Shown in pieces: positions 41,601 through 52,562 of a DNA stretch of 64,000 bases. How positions within the stretch are numbered: the first letter of the stretch is position 1; each line of letters starts with the position of its first letter. The notes under the pieces were generated by a model that did no database searches, had not been told where the DNA came from, and worked only from the letters and a program-made list of their open reading frames with translations. The stretch lies in the NCBI RefSeq assembly GCF_035582795.1, contig NC_134382.1, forward strand, positions 11,648,001-11,712,000. The letters run 5' to 3'. A program made the translations under genes and the position numbers. The stretch comes from Mycteria americana. Lineage: Eukaryota > Chordata > Aves > Ciconiiformes > Ciconiidae.

Positions 41601-42540
41601 GCGTGCGTCCAGGCCTCTCTCTGCCATGCTTCTCCAGACCTGTACCTGCCTCTGTCTCCCTTTCAGGCTGTTTGGCTCCCCAAAGCTTTTTGCCCTTCTG
41701 CTAGCACTGCCCTCCACACCGTCACCTTCTCCATTTCCTTTCTATGCCTCTCCCTTTCCAGCTCCCCACCTGCTATTATTTCACTCTTCCCACACTGCCT
41801 TCTTCCGCATTGCTGGGATAAATGGCATTTCTAGGTCTCCCTCTACGCAGTGACCTCTCTTTTCAGTTACTCCCTCTGCTCTGCACCCTGTCTTATTTTT
41901 TCTAGTAAACTGTCCCTATTTTTCATTTTTTTACTCTCATAATGATTTTCTTTTTGAAAGTTTGTTTCTAGGTGTACTCTTATCTTGTTTTCTGTCTCTC
42001 TTTTGTTATTTTTTCCTGTGTCCTGTTGCTTTTAAAATTTTCATTCTGTGTCTACTTTTGTCAAGATGTCTCTCCCTGTTTAATTGTTTCCTGTCTGTCC
42101 TGTAGCTCGTTGCTTTTAAATTGTCTTTCCTTGTCTATCTTTATCCAGTTTGCTGTCCTCATTTTTTAAGTCGTTGTAGTCTGTCCTGTATCCAGTCGCG
42201 TTTAAAAATTTCTTTCTATGTCTCCGTCTACTTAGGTTTTTTGTTATTTTTTTCTCTCTTGATGTCTTTTGAATTGAAAAAGCTTTTGAATTTTTGTTTC
42301 TGTGTTCACGTCTATGTATTTTTTTCTGTCTCTCTTGTTTATTTTTTCTTATCTGTGCTGTATATTGTGACTTTTAAAATTTTTTCCTGTCTACTTTTAC
42401 CCAGATGTCTAACCCTATTTTTTTTTTTATTATTTCCAGACTTTCCTGTGTCACATTGCTTTTGACTTTTTTGCTATATCTACTTGTATCCAGTTCGCTG
42501 TCTGTATTTTCTCTTCAATACTAGTCTGTGCCATAGCCTG
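41600..42540 (+). repeat. Pyrimidine-rich to T-rich tandem repeat (array 4)
   Basis: C/T-rich at first, then strongly T-rich. Degenerate units of about 60-90 bases contain TTTAAAATTTTC, TCTGTGTCTACTTTT and ATCCAGTTTGCTGTCC. The array is interrupted by the solo LTR at 42541 and continues to about 43440 on its far side with the same words, so the LTR inserted into the array. Confidence 0.65.
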
Positions 42541-43121
42541 TGTCCTGGTTTTGACTGGGATAGAGTTAATTTTCTTCCTAGCAGCTGGTATAGTGCTGTG
42601 TTTTGGATTTTAGGGTGAGAATAATATTGATAACACGCTGATGTTTTGGCTGTTGCTAAGCGTTGTTTACTCTGGTCAAGGACTTTTTCAGCTTCCCATG
42701 TTCTGGCAGGTGCACAAGAAATGGGAGGGGGCACAGCCAGGATAGTTGATCCAAACTGACCAAGGGGCTATTCCATACCATATGATGTCATGCCCAGTAT
42801 AGAAACTGGGGGGAGTTGGCTGGGGGGTAGGGGTCGCTGCTGGGGGACTGGCTGGGCATCGGTCGGTGGGTGGTGAGCGGTTGTATCTTTTTTATTTTCC
42901 CTCCCTTGGGTTTTGTGTGTCCCCCCCCCCCCCCCCCCCCCCGTTGTTTTCCTCCTCATTACAATTCATTATTACTATTATTTTGTTCCAATTATTAAAC
43001 TGTCTTTATCTCAACCCACGAGTTTTCTTGTGCTCTTCCGATTCTCTCCCCCATCCCACCGGGGGGAAGTGAGCGAGCGGCTGCGTGCTGCTTAGCTGCT
43101 GGCTGGGGCTAAACCATGACG
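42541..43121 (+). mobile_element. Solo LTR of an avian ERV family (copy 1)
   Basis: About 580 bases starting TGTCCTGGTTTTGACTGGGA and ending in GGGGCTAAACCATGAC. The beginning and end match the two LTRs at 51.99 and 52.99 kb and a family I remember as abundant in bird genomes. The 3' end appears mutated (GACG for GACA). Flanks give only an imperfect 5-base duplication (GCCTG/CCCTG). A 20-plus run of C sits at about 42920-42942. No internal retroviral sequence adjoins it. Confidence 0.85.
42920..42942. repeat. Poly-C tract in solo LTR 1
   Basis: An uninterrupted run of more than twenty C, absent from the two sister LTRs in this window. It is a likely site of length error. Confidence 0.8.
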
Positions 43122-43440
43122 CCCTGTCACTTTTTAAATGTTGTTTCTGTGTCTTTGGTTATTTAGTTTGCTGTTCCAATATTTTATTGTTTTCTTCCTT
43201 TAAGGCCTTTGTTTTTCAAATTTTTTCTATGCCTACTTTTATCTAGTTTGCTATCCCTATTTTTAAATGTTTTCTCCTCTGCCTGGGACCCTTTTGCTTT
43301 TTCAATTTTCTTTCTATGTTGACTTTTATCAAGCTGTCTGTCCCTGTTTTTTAAATTCTGTCTGTCTTGTCACATACCCTGTTGCTGCTTAAATTTTCTT
43401 TCTGTCTTTTATTTTTGTCTCTTCTTTCCATTCATCCTGA
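43122..43440 (+). repeat. Continuation of the T-rich tandem repeat (array 4)
   Basis: The same words as before the LTR (TTTAAATGTTTTC, CTACTTTTATC, AGTTTGCT). This shows that the solo LTR split a pre-existing array. Confidence 0.6.
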
Positions 43441-43499
43441 GGCTGTAGAGGGTCTCCTCAGCATGCTGTTATTTCTGAACTGTAATTTGTACTCCTCTC

Positions 43500-44560
43500 G
43501 CTTTGTAAGAACATCTCCTCCCTCTTCCTCAGAGCAGTCTTTTTGTCCTCTCCTCCATCTCGCTTGCCTCCAGTGGGTCAGCGTCTCCCTCATGACCTCT
43601 GCACTCAGTTCAAATCCCCTCCTCAGTACCTTTGTGCCCTCAAGCCACCTTCCGTCTCTCTGGGCATCTCGGCACCCCTCTGTTTCTGTCACAACGCTTC
43701 CTGTGAGTGCCCTTGTGTTCTGTGGCCATCCTCTAGTTCTGCAGCAGGCTTTGTATCTTTCTTATTCAGAGACAGCTCTTCCTCAGGCTTTCATTTTCCC
43801 TCAGAGCACTCTTACCTTCCCTCCGCCATGTCGGATGCCTCTGTTTGGTCCCCGGTTCCCTGAGGACATCTCTACTCTGTTCAGATCCCCTCCTGAGTGC
43901 CTCATTGTGTCACCAATCCTTTGTTTGTCTCTTTGTCCACGTTTCCCCTGCCCCCTGGAGCCCCCTCATTCCTGTCACGACGCCTCCCGAGACTGTCCTC
44001 GTGCCCCACGGCACCCTTCAAGCTCTGCAGCCTTCTTTGTGTGTCTCCCTTATTTGGACAGAACCCCTCCTCAGGCTTTTGTTGTGCCCCATAGCTCCCT
44101 TACCTTATTCACTGCCATCTAGGATGTCTCCATTCGGTTGCTCATCCCCGGAGGACATCGCTGGGACACCCTCTTGAGTTTTGCATTGCGTGCCAGAGCT
44201 GCCTTCTGTCTCTCGCTCTTGGCACCCTTCTTCTGCCGTCACCGTGCCTCCTGAGGCCATCCTCGTGCCCCACGGCCCTCTATGGCTCTGTAGCGCAATT
44301 TGCACCCTTCTTGCTCCCGAGAACCATTCCCGATGTCATCTTTCATCTCCAGAACACTCATGTTGTCCTCTGTGCTAGCTAGGACACCTCTGTTCAGTCC
44401 CTGGTCCCCTGAGGACATCTGTAGTCTGTTCAAATCCCCTCTGGACTTTTTCATTGTGTCCTCGAGCCTTCTTTTGTCTGTCCCTTTCAGAACCCCTCTG
44501 CTACTGTCACGATGCCTTCCGAGCAGCACACTTTTAGCTCCGTGAGGCCCCTTTGGACTC
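43500..44560 (+). repeat. Satellite-like tandem repeat, unit about 260-290 bp, about four copies
   Basis: Four diverged units are marked by GAGGACATC.CT.CTGTTCA followed by AATCCCCTC. They begin near 43585, 43862, 44150 and 44412. A second shared landmark is CCTCGTGCCCCACGGC, and a third is GCCATCTAGGATG. The 251-codon open frame at 43367-44122 follows from the composition and is not taken as a gene. Confidence 0.75.
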
Positions 44561-44599
44561 ACTTTGTTGCAATCGCACCTCTCCTAAGATCTCTTAAGT

Positions 44600-46600
44600 T
44601 CCCAAAAAAGAGTGCTCTTGTTCTTTTCTATGCCATCTAGGATGCCTGCCGAGCTCCAGGGATGAGGCCGCAGCTCGGCCTAGGTCCCACAACTCAGCTC
44701 TGCACCTCGGCCGCTTGGCCTCAGCCCTCACACACACACGCACACAAAACCAGAGAACCTTTCACTCACAAAAATACCTAGAGATGGAGTTAATGAGAAG
44801 ACAGGAGACTCTGCTGATCAGGCACAGGGCATGGCCAGACAATCCTACTGACCAGCAACCGATTTGCATGCCACCAGCCCTTTTTATCCCCTTGTCCCTG
44901 TCTTTTCCGATGCTTGTTCCTCCTCAAACTCCTCTGATACCTCCCCTTCCCCACCTTTGGTTCCTCCAGTAAACATACCATAGTACATCCTGTGCGGTCC
45001 CCACGTGCGTCCCATATCCTTAGCCAGCAACCCTTCTCAGTCTCTATGGTGATCCAGAAAGCCAATCCCGTCTACTCCTTGTGACGAGTGTCACCCCGTA
45101 GCATGGGGCTGATGGCTCTGCAGGGACAGCTCTGGGAGGAGCCAGGGCAGGGAATCTGTTTCTCTGGCTGGGTCACTGGGGTGCCTTACCTGGCATAGTG
45201 CCTCTGTGTGACAGCTGCTTGACCCATTTTGTTGATTTCAGTCATGTTGTTTTAAGGAAGAATGTATAGAAGGGGCCGAGGAGGTGTGACAAGAAGAAAG
45301 GGAAGAGCAAGTAAGTTTTGAGAGAGGAGAACCACCTAAGTGCTGTGAGTGACTGAAGGTGCTAAGGGCTATGAGATTTTTGGGGTAGATATGCACATAT
45401 GAAGGTCTGGGTGGGAATAGCGCACAAACAGTAGTAAAATACAATTAGGGAACCCAAGATTGCTCCTCATTCTGGGCCTGTGCATGCGCCCTTGCTCTTG
45501 CAGCTGCAGGCACGCTGGAGCTGCGGGGAGGCAGGCACGCCAGCCTGCCTGGAAGCAGGCTTTGGGCGCAGGGTCCCTAGGCTGAGTCGGTGCCAGTTAG
45601 TGGGGGGAGAGCCCTGTGTGTTGGGCAGGTGAGGGGCGAGTGAGGCCGGAGCGTGGCAAGGGCTGGTCTGGGCTCTTTAGTCTGTGGCAAGCGTGGACAG
45701 AGGGGATAGAGAGGAGGATCTGAAGGAGTACGGGTTGTGAGCTCTTCATTCCCAATGAGGTCACTGAGGGGCAACCACCTACAGTACCTGAGATATGGGT
45801 GAAGGCTGGGTCCAGCACAAACGGTGCTGAGAGAGGGAGTTTCCATAGGGTCTGGTGGTGGCTGCAGGCCGCTTCCCATCAGCCACACTGAACCCCATGG
45901 CATGCTGCACAGCCCTTTCGGTGCGCACCAGTTTCTATTTGGCTGTGCCCTGGAGCCCTCTGAAATCCTGAATTCATATTTTAGGTTCCCCCCAAGTCCT
46001 TCTGTGTGTCCCAAGGCCCTGTGTTTGTCACACAGTATGCCACAATGCTTCCTGTTTAGCTTTCCTCCCATCCCAGAGTTTTGCCAGTGCTTTTTTGGTG
46101 TGCTCTCGGGTCAACTGTTTTCCTTTCTGTGGGGCTCAGGCCCCCCCCTTCACCTTTCTGTGCTCCCAGAGTCCTATGTTTTCCTTGTCACCTGCTGATG
46201 GCTTCCTCCCACCCCACCATTGCACTCCAGAGCTCTCCCTTTGTTCTCATCCCCTTTTCTCTTCCTGTGCAGCCCAGGACTCTCCCTTTAGCTTTTGGCA
46301 AGCTGCCCTCAGGAGCTGGGGCACCCCTCTACTGTCCCAGCCACCACAGCTGTCCCCAGTGGGGCCGAGGGCAACAGCCTGTGTTCTCTGTGGGATGCAG
46401 CTCTGGGCCCAGGTCCTGGGGCTGACAAGCATCTGGAGTGGCCAGCAGGGCGATGGCTATGGTGCCTGTGTCCTCCAGGCTGCAGCTGTGGGCTGCTGAG
46501 CTGGGCTACTGCCATGAGTGCGGTGTTCACATCACCCCATCAGGGTAGGTCCAGGACAACACAGCCAGTGCTGAGCAATACATGCTGGGACCAGGACTGA
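44600..46600. other. Unassigned region before block B
   Basis: Mixed-composition DNA with a short (CA)n tract near 44731. No gene, RNA or known repeat could be supported. Some pyrimidine-rich stretches at about 46.0-46.3 kb resemble the satellite words of 43.5-44.5 kb but are too diverged to align by eye. Confidence 0.4.
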
Positions 46601-47520
46601 GGCTGCAAGCACAGAACAGGTGAATGGGGCCGGGGGGGGTCCCCTGCGACTGGGAACATCCCAGGGAAGGTGACCCAAAGGGGGAGGTGGGGCTGGGGCA
46701 ACAGCGACCGGGTCCAGGAAGACCCGCACTAGGGCCAAGGAGCGGAGGGTGTGGCGCCGGGGTCGTGGGTGGCCCAGAAGCCGAGGGGATGGGGGAAAGC
46801 TGATGCACCGGGGCAGCGGGGAGGCTGCACATGGACATGCAGGGCTGCCTGAGCGCTGGGGCTCACCGGGGGGTAGGGGTAGTGCTGGGGAAGCACCTGG
46901 GTCGGGTCGGGGCCCTGCAAAAGGGTGGTCCTGACCAAAGTCCCGACACAAAGCTCCCCCTTGGTGGGCGGGGGTGGGGAGTGGGGTGGGTGGTGGAGCA
47001 CTTCCAGGTCGTGCGGAGGCGTGGGCAGCGCTGGAGGGGTGCGGGGCAGCTGGGGAAGCATCGGACCCGAAGCGGAGCCGGTGGTGGTGCTGGGAATGGC
47101 GGCCCTGCGAGCCGGCCTCCGCAGGCACAGCAGGGTCCCGTGGGTGCTGGTGAGGGGAGGAGGGTGTATGGGACGGTGTCCCCATAGGGTTAAACCCCAC
47201 AGAAGGCAGCAGCCTGGAGCATGCTGGGAGCTGTAGTCCTGGGGTAACCAGCTTGTGGTCGGGCATGTTGGTCGAGGGCATGCTGGGAGATGTAGTCTTT
47301 TGGCAGGGAGCTTCCAGAGAGCCCCGCTGGTCTGTGCAGCACGCCGGGGCGCGTACTCGCTCCATGCTGGCCTCCAGGTACCTGCCGGGGCTGGCAGCCG
47401 TCTGCCGGCAGGGAACGGCCTTGGGCACATGGTGCGGTGGGGCGCGTGCCCGTGCTCGCTGCTGCCCTCTGGCGGAGGAAGCGCAGTACTGCAGGTCCGG
47501 CACCGCGCATGTGCAGCAGG
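46600..47520 (+). promoter_or_regulatory. CpG-rich promoter module B with ZNF143/THAP11-type motifs
   Basis: A diverged duplicate of module A: GGCTCACCGGGGGG near 46860 and GACGGTGTCCCC near 47172 match 24.75 and 25.00 kb. It carries two good ZNF143-type sites, reverse complement ACTACAnCTCCCAGCATGC, at 47219-47237 and 47278-47296, 59 bases apart. A degenerate third lies near 47340-47358. Downstream at about 47455-47505 is a segment homologous to the 34-35.7 kb minisatellite unit in inverted orientation. Its reverse complement reads CTGCAGTACTGCG..CCGCCAGAGGGCAGCAGCG, which includes a CTCF-like core. Confidence 0.6.
47455..47520 (-). promoter_or_regulatory. Single inverted copy of the NRF1/CTCF-like minisatellite unit
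   Basis: Read on the minus strand it has the order of the array unit: an NRF1-like CATGCGCGG, CTGCAGTAC, CCGCCAGAGGGCAG, CAGCGAGCAC. The CCGCCAGAGGGCAG part is close to the CTCF core consensus; the array units have a degraded TCCACAGGGCGGCAG here. This suggests that the array expanded from a promoter-derived unit. Confidence 0.5.
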
Positions 47521-48640
47521 GTGCTGCGGTGCTCAACACTGCTGCCGTCTGCCGGTAACGGCAAGGAGATGCTGCGGTGCCTGCGAAGCGCTGCCGCTGC
47601 GCTCGTTGCTGCCTCCCGGTAAGGAAATGCCGCAGCCGCACGTGCGCGCTGCTGGCGGGCGCTCGGCGCGCAAAGCGTGGGACTGCAGCGCCGGTGCCGC
47701 CCCTTGGCCCGCGCTGCCCACCGGATGCTCGCTGCTGCTGGTGTCGCGGCACGGCCGCAGCGCGGTGTTGTCGCCCGGCGTTTGGGCGCCGCCCCTGGCC
47801 CCTCTGGTGCGCCGTCGGCGGCCGGCGCATGTGCGGTGCCTGGGAGCTGCGTGGCAGCGCGCTGGGCGCGGGTGCTGGCGGTGGCGGGTGTCCTGGGGCA
47901 CCGGTAAGGCGAGTGAGCCCCTTTGGCGTGCACGGGAGTGTCTTCTGGCCGCAGGTCAGAAAGCTTCCAACTGCCTGCTGCGGCAGGCTGCTGGTGTGCT
48001 GGAGGCGAGCTGGGTCAGGGCAGCCCCAGGGAGTTGCCCAAGAGCTGAGAGAAGGGAAGAGGGGAAGAAGGCGGACACCCCACCAGGCGCAGACGCCGGG
48101 CACCTCCCCACTTCCAGAGCTCCCCCTGAGCCTCCCCTGGCCCCGCTTGCCCCCCCCGCCCCCCTCCGCGCAGCTGCCCCCAGCTCCAGCCTCTCCCCTG
48201 AAGCCTGTCGCGTAGCCCCAAGTCGCCCCCAAGCCCTGTCGTGCCAGTGGCAAGCTGGCCTTCTGCGTGTCTCCAGGAGCCCCTGCGGAAGGGGAGGCTT
48301 CAGCCAGGGGCGATCTGTGGTAATAACGGTGGCTGCTGCTTCTTTCCCCCTCCCAGAGGCTGCGCTGAGGACACAGTTGTCCCTTCCTCCCCTGGGGCTG
48401 CTGATGATGGCACCCGCCTCAGGCTTGCATGGGTTGTTTGTGCCTGGCTTCGCTCTCCTCGCGGCATGGGGGTGAAAAGGGACGGGGAGAGCGCTTGCTG
48501 GCTGTGGACAGGAGCTCCGTGGCTGAAGCTGGAGAGGCCAGAGATGGGTAAAGAAGAAGAAATCGAAGGCCAGCCAGCAACTGCCTCCTGCTGCAGGCAA
48601 GAGAGAGCCTGCCTCTCCGGGTGAGGAAGGATCCCTCCTC
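47520..48640 (+). other. Block B exon-like region (copy of block A)
   Basis: It contains the AGGCTG-starting exon-like part after a pyrimidine-CCCAG acceptor (near 48355) and the CTCCGG/GTGAGG donor near 48621, as in block A. The second A exon (KGGGKEKEVSE in one frame) is missing, because block B is deleted from the equivalent of about 26.23 to 28.62 kb. Long open frames here are GC-bias artefacts that change between copies. Confidence 0.35.
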
Positions 48641-48699
48641 GTAGTCCGCAGCAGGCCAGGCCGCCAGCGTGCACCGCAGGGTCTGTATGCATAACCCGG

Positions 48700-49322
48700 A
48701 GCGTGGTCTTGCTCCCTGTCCCTGTCTGACAATCTGTGTCCTGCTCCTTCTCCTTTTTCCCCTCTCTCTATCGTCCCCCATCCTTCTTCCTGTGTGTCTT
48801 TTTTCTCTTTCTATCCTTCTGCCCCAACGCTGCTTTCTCCACCTCTGTCCTGCTCCTGGCCCCTTGCTTCCTCTCACTGACCCTCTGTCCTGTCTCCGTT
48901 TTTTCCTTTCTCTCCTTCTCTGTCCTGCTCCCTGGCCCTTTTTTCTCTTCCTCTGCCTCTGTCCTCTAGCCCATGGCTTTTTTCTTCTTTTTCCTTCTTG
49001 GTCTCTTTGTACAAATCTGACCCTTTCTTTATTTCCCAATCCCTTTGTCCTGCTCCCTGTCATTTTTCTCTCTCTGTATGTCCTGCGCCCCGTTGCTGTC
49101 ATGTCCCTCTGTTCTTCCTCCTCTCCTTTTCCCCCATCTCTTTATCCCTCTGTCCTGCTCACTAACCCCGAATTTTCTTGCTCAATCTCTCTGCAGGGCT
49201 CCTCGTCCCTCTTGTTTTTGATTTCTCTACCTCTCTGACCTTTTCTTTTGGCCTTTCATTCTCTGGAGGCACCTCAGTCTTCTCCCTTGTCTTACTTTTC
49301 TCTTTCCAGTCCTCTGTCCTGC
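48700..49322 (+). repeat. Pyrimidine-rich minisatellite (array 5, block B)
   Basis: This is the block B counterpart of array 3, C/T-rich with CTGTCCTGCTCC words and ending in the same CAG acceptors (near 49197 and 49309). It begins directly at the deletion junction with exon-like sequence. Confidence 0.7.
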
Positions 49323-49930
49323 TCCCCATCCTGGTATTAAATAGGGGCGGGTGCAGGCTCTGTTCTCTTGGGACTGGCGGGGGAAAAAGCAGCCCCGGGT
49401 CGAGCGCTGTCCTGGGGTTTGTCGGGGGGTTTTGGGGTTTAGCCCGTGTGCGAGCGTGGGGAGTAGGGGCAGCCCCATGCGGCTCTCGGGTGCTGTTTGT
49501 TGGGGCTGGGCAGCCTCTGCCGCTCCCGGCGCAGGTCGGGCAGCGGCGGCCCGGGGGACTCCTGCAGCGCCGGGCGGGTGCCAGTGGCCGGAGTGGCGGG
49601 GAATGGCTGTGGCCAGTGGGGGTTCCTGGAGGTGGCTGGGCCCGGCTCCCTGTGGGGGGAGCTTCGGTGCTGGGGGGTTTGGAGTGTGGGCCCGGCACCC
49701 CAAATCGGTGCCGGAGAAAGCAAGCCAGAAGCAGCCGTACTAAAGCGATGCCCTGCCTGTGCTGCTGCGGTCCCACAGAGGTGTGGGGCCGGGCCCTCCA
49801 CAGTGCCCAAGTGCTCCCCAAAAGTGCATGTGTGGCCCTGGGGGTGCAGGGCTGTGGGGTGGCTCTGCTCCCCCCACCCCGCAGCATCATGCATGGGGAC
49901 TGCAAAGGGGTCAGAAAGCAGAGAGGGTGA
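49322..49930 (+). other. Block B terminal exon-like region, polyadenylation signal lost
   Basis: Copy of 29303-29999 with small deletions. AATAAA of the A copy is ACTAAAG here (near 49739). Homology between blocks A and B ends with GTCAGAAAGCAGAGAGGGTGAGC at about 49931 in B and 30007 in A, exactly where block E begins in A. Confidence 0.45.
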
Positions 49931-51985
49931 GCTGGTTTGGGGCCTGAAAATGGAGAGCAGGTCTTGTGTTCCCGGGACTTGAAAAGAGGCTCATGTGGCT
50001 GATTTTGGGGCTCAGAAACAGCTGGAGTCGTGTGTTTTCAGGACCTGCCAGAGGGGACCAAGTGGTATGTTTTTGGGCTGAGGAGCAGAGGTGAAGTGCT
50101 GCATTTTTGGGTCTTGAGAACAGGCTCAGCAGGTGGGTTTGTGGGCTCAGAAATGGGAGCTGGTTTGGGGGCCCAAAGCAGAAGCCAGTTTGGCTGTTTG
50201 GGCAGGGGGGTGGGAGGGCATTGGGGGCTGTGGGGGAAAGCGGAGGGTGGGCAGGGTGCACAGACCTTCCCTGGAGGTGGGGGTCTGGTCGCGTCGGACC
50301 CCAAAGTTTGGGAGGCCGGCATGCCCCGGGCCAGACTCAAGGTCTGAGGTGGTCTCTGGGGGGGAAGGGTGCTTTTCAGACCCTGCACGCCCTCATGGAG
50401 CCCAGCTCTTCTTTGTATGCTGCTGAGAATAGTTCTTAAGTACTTAATCATACAAACTAATTAATCGGTATTTCCACAGCGTACAGCTGTGATGTTTAAC
50501 AGTAATATTCAAGTTCTGACAGCTACTGCTTTCCGACCTTGTCTGAAGCCCAGACTGTTGCAAATAGCTGGAGCTGATAAGGAGAAGGAGCTGAAATGAA
50601 GCGGAGCTTCGGTGCAGAGCTGGAGCTTCAGTTAGCCGGAACTGTGGCAAGGAGGAGCTGGAAGGAGATGGGGTGTCCGCTGTCTGGAGTGTGCGTTAGA
50701 CAGGGGCAAGGTTACCTGTGGCTGTAATGAGCAGGAGCTGCCGTGAGCTGGAGTGTCTGTTCGCTGGAGCATCCGTCGGCTGGACTGCGCTCCCAGCAGG
50801 GCTGTCCCCAGCAAGCGGCTCTGAGCAGCAGGGAGGCGAGCGGTCCTTCTGGCAGCAGGGAGCCTGGCCTCTTCCCTCGGATTAAATCCACACCCGGCAC
50901 CTCTCCCTGCATGGAGGGTGTCTCCCGGTCCCGTTCCTAGGGCAGCCCCGCTGCGAGGGGGCATGGGCGAGGTGGGTGCACGAGGCACCAGTGTCTCCCT
51001 GGTACCTGGCAAAGGGGAGAGGAGCTGGTCGGTTGGAGCTCCCGGGGTGCACGGCCTGGCCCTGCAGGGTCCCTCTGGCAGAACCCTCCCCTGTGTTTTC
51101 CCCGTTGGCTGGGTGTGACAAACAGGATCATTTTTTGCCGCCTCTTTTCCCAGTGTCACCTTCTGTGTCACGTGAAGAAAATCCTGTGTGGTGGATCCCG
51201 CTTGCTGCTCAGGTAATGGCGCGTATGGGGCTGGGGGAGCGAGGAGAAACCTTTGCAAGTTCAGGGAGGCTACAGATGCTCCACATGAAACCCAGAGAAA
51301 AGGCAAATCTGCTGCCAGTGCAGAAAAGCTGATGAAAACTTGCAGTTAACAGAGCGTGCCTCGTTCCTGAATTGGTCCCTTGGCAGTTACGAATGTTTTC
51401 CTTTCGGGTAAAAGAATGAACTTTCATCTAGGGTAAATGAAGAGCTGCCTGTTACCTTCTTCAGGGTTAAGTGTTTCTCTGTTTGTTCAGACTAATTTTA
51501 TGGGCAAGTTGGAAAGAGCCTTCTATTTTTATATGCACAACTACATTTTTAGTAATCTATGGTGTCAGTAGAGTTAATTTTTGCACACCTAGATGCCAGT
51601 AGAAATTTAATGAATGAAATGTGATGGAAACTGACATTTCAATTTGATTTTTATTCAATTTTTTTTTCATTCGAGTGTTGATGGCAAGCTGTGCTGTGCA
51701 TCAATCCACATTCTGTTCCGTGGAGCCTTCAGTCTAGGACTTTTACGTACAAAAAAAAAAAGTTTGTCCTTCCAAAAAAGGACTAGTCATTCCTAGGCTT
51801 GAGGTGTAGACTCGGAGAGTCTCTGAAGTTCATGATCAGAATGACAGTGTTGCTGCTCTTTGTCTTCACTTTCGTTAATCTCCCCACTGGTCCGTGGTGG
51901 TTGGGAGCCCTGAGTCATCTTTTTTTTTTTTCTGTCTCTAACACATTTTTTTTTCCCCCAAGGAGATGCTACATTTAAAAGTGAA
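49931..51985. other. Unassigned region between block B and the solo LTRs
   Basis: No gene supported. From 49930 to 50350 the DNA is G-rich, with degenerate repeats of GGGGCTCAGAAA and GCTGGTTTGGGG. From 50570 to 50800 it repeats GCTGGAG words. One exon-like segment with good borders is at about 51155-51212 (TCTTTTCCCAG acceptor, GTAATG donor) but stands alone. From 51.4 kb it is AT-rich. Confidence 0.4.
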
Positions 51986-51989
51986 TTAG

Positions 51990-52562
51990 TGTCCTGGTTT
52001 TGTCTGGGATAGAGTTAATTTTCTTCCTAGTATCTGGTATAGTGCTGTGTTTTGGATTTTAGGATGAGAATAATGTTGATAACATGCTGATGTTTTAGTT
52101 GTTGCTAAGAAATGCTTACACTGGTCAAGGACTTTTGAGCTTCCCCTGCTCTGCCGGGCACACGAGAAACTGGGAGGGGACACACTCAAAAGAGTTGATG
52201 GAAACTGGCCCAAGGGCTATTCCATCCCATCTGGCATCATGCTCAGTATAGAAACTGGGGGGAGTTGGCTGGGGGATAGGGATTGCTGCTGGGGGACTGG
52301 CTGGGCATTGGTCAGTGGTTGGTGAGGGGTTGTATCGCTTGTTTTTTCCTGGGTTTTGTTCCTCTCTTGCACTCTTGTTGTTTTCCTTCTCATGAGAATT
52401 AATTCTTCTTATTATTTTGTTCCAGTGATTAAACTCTTCTTATCTCAGCCCTTGAGATTTCTGACTTTTGCTCCTTGGGTTTTTTCCCCCATCCCACCGG
52501 GGGGGGAGGGTGAGCGAGCTGCTGGGTGGTACTTAATTGCCGACTGGGGCTAAACCACAACA
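51990..52562 (+). mobile_element. Solo LTR of an avian ERV family (copy 2) with 5-bp target duplication
   Basis: Starts TGTCCTGGTTTTGTCTGGGA and ends GGGGCTAAACCACAACA. It is flanked by perfect ATTAG duplications at 51985-51989 and 52563-52567. A 5-base duplication fits ERVL-like or related integrases better than the 4 bases usual for gammaretroviruses. No internal coding region is present, so it arose by LTR-LTR recombination or is otherwise solo. Confidence 0.92.

Noticed and set aside
46532-48253. 573-codon minus-strand frame and 406-codon plus-strand frame over module B
   Set aside because: Both are GC-bias frames, rich in proline, alanine and arginine, overlapping on opposite strands, and not kept open in the same frame in block A.
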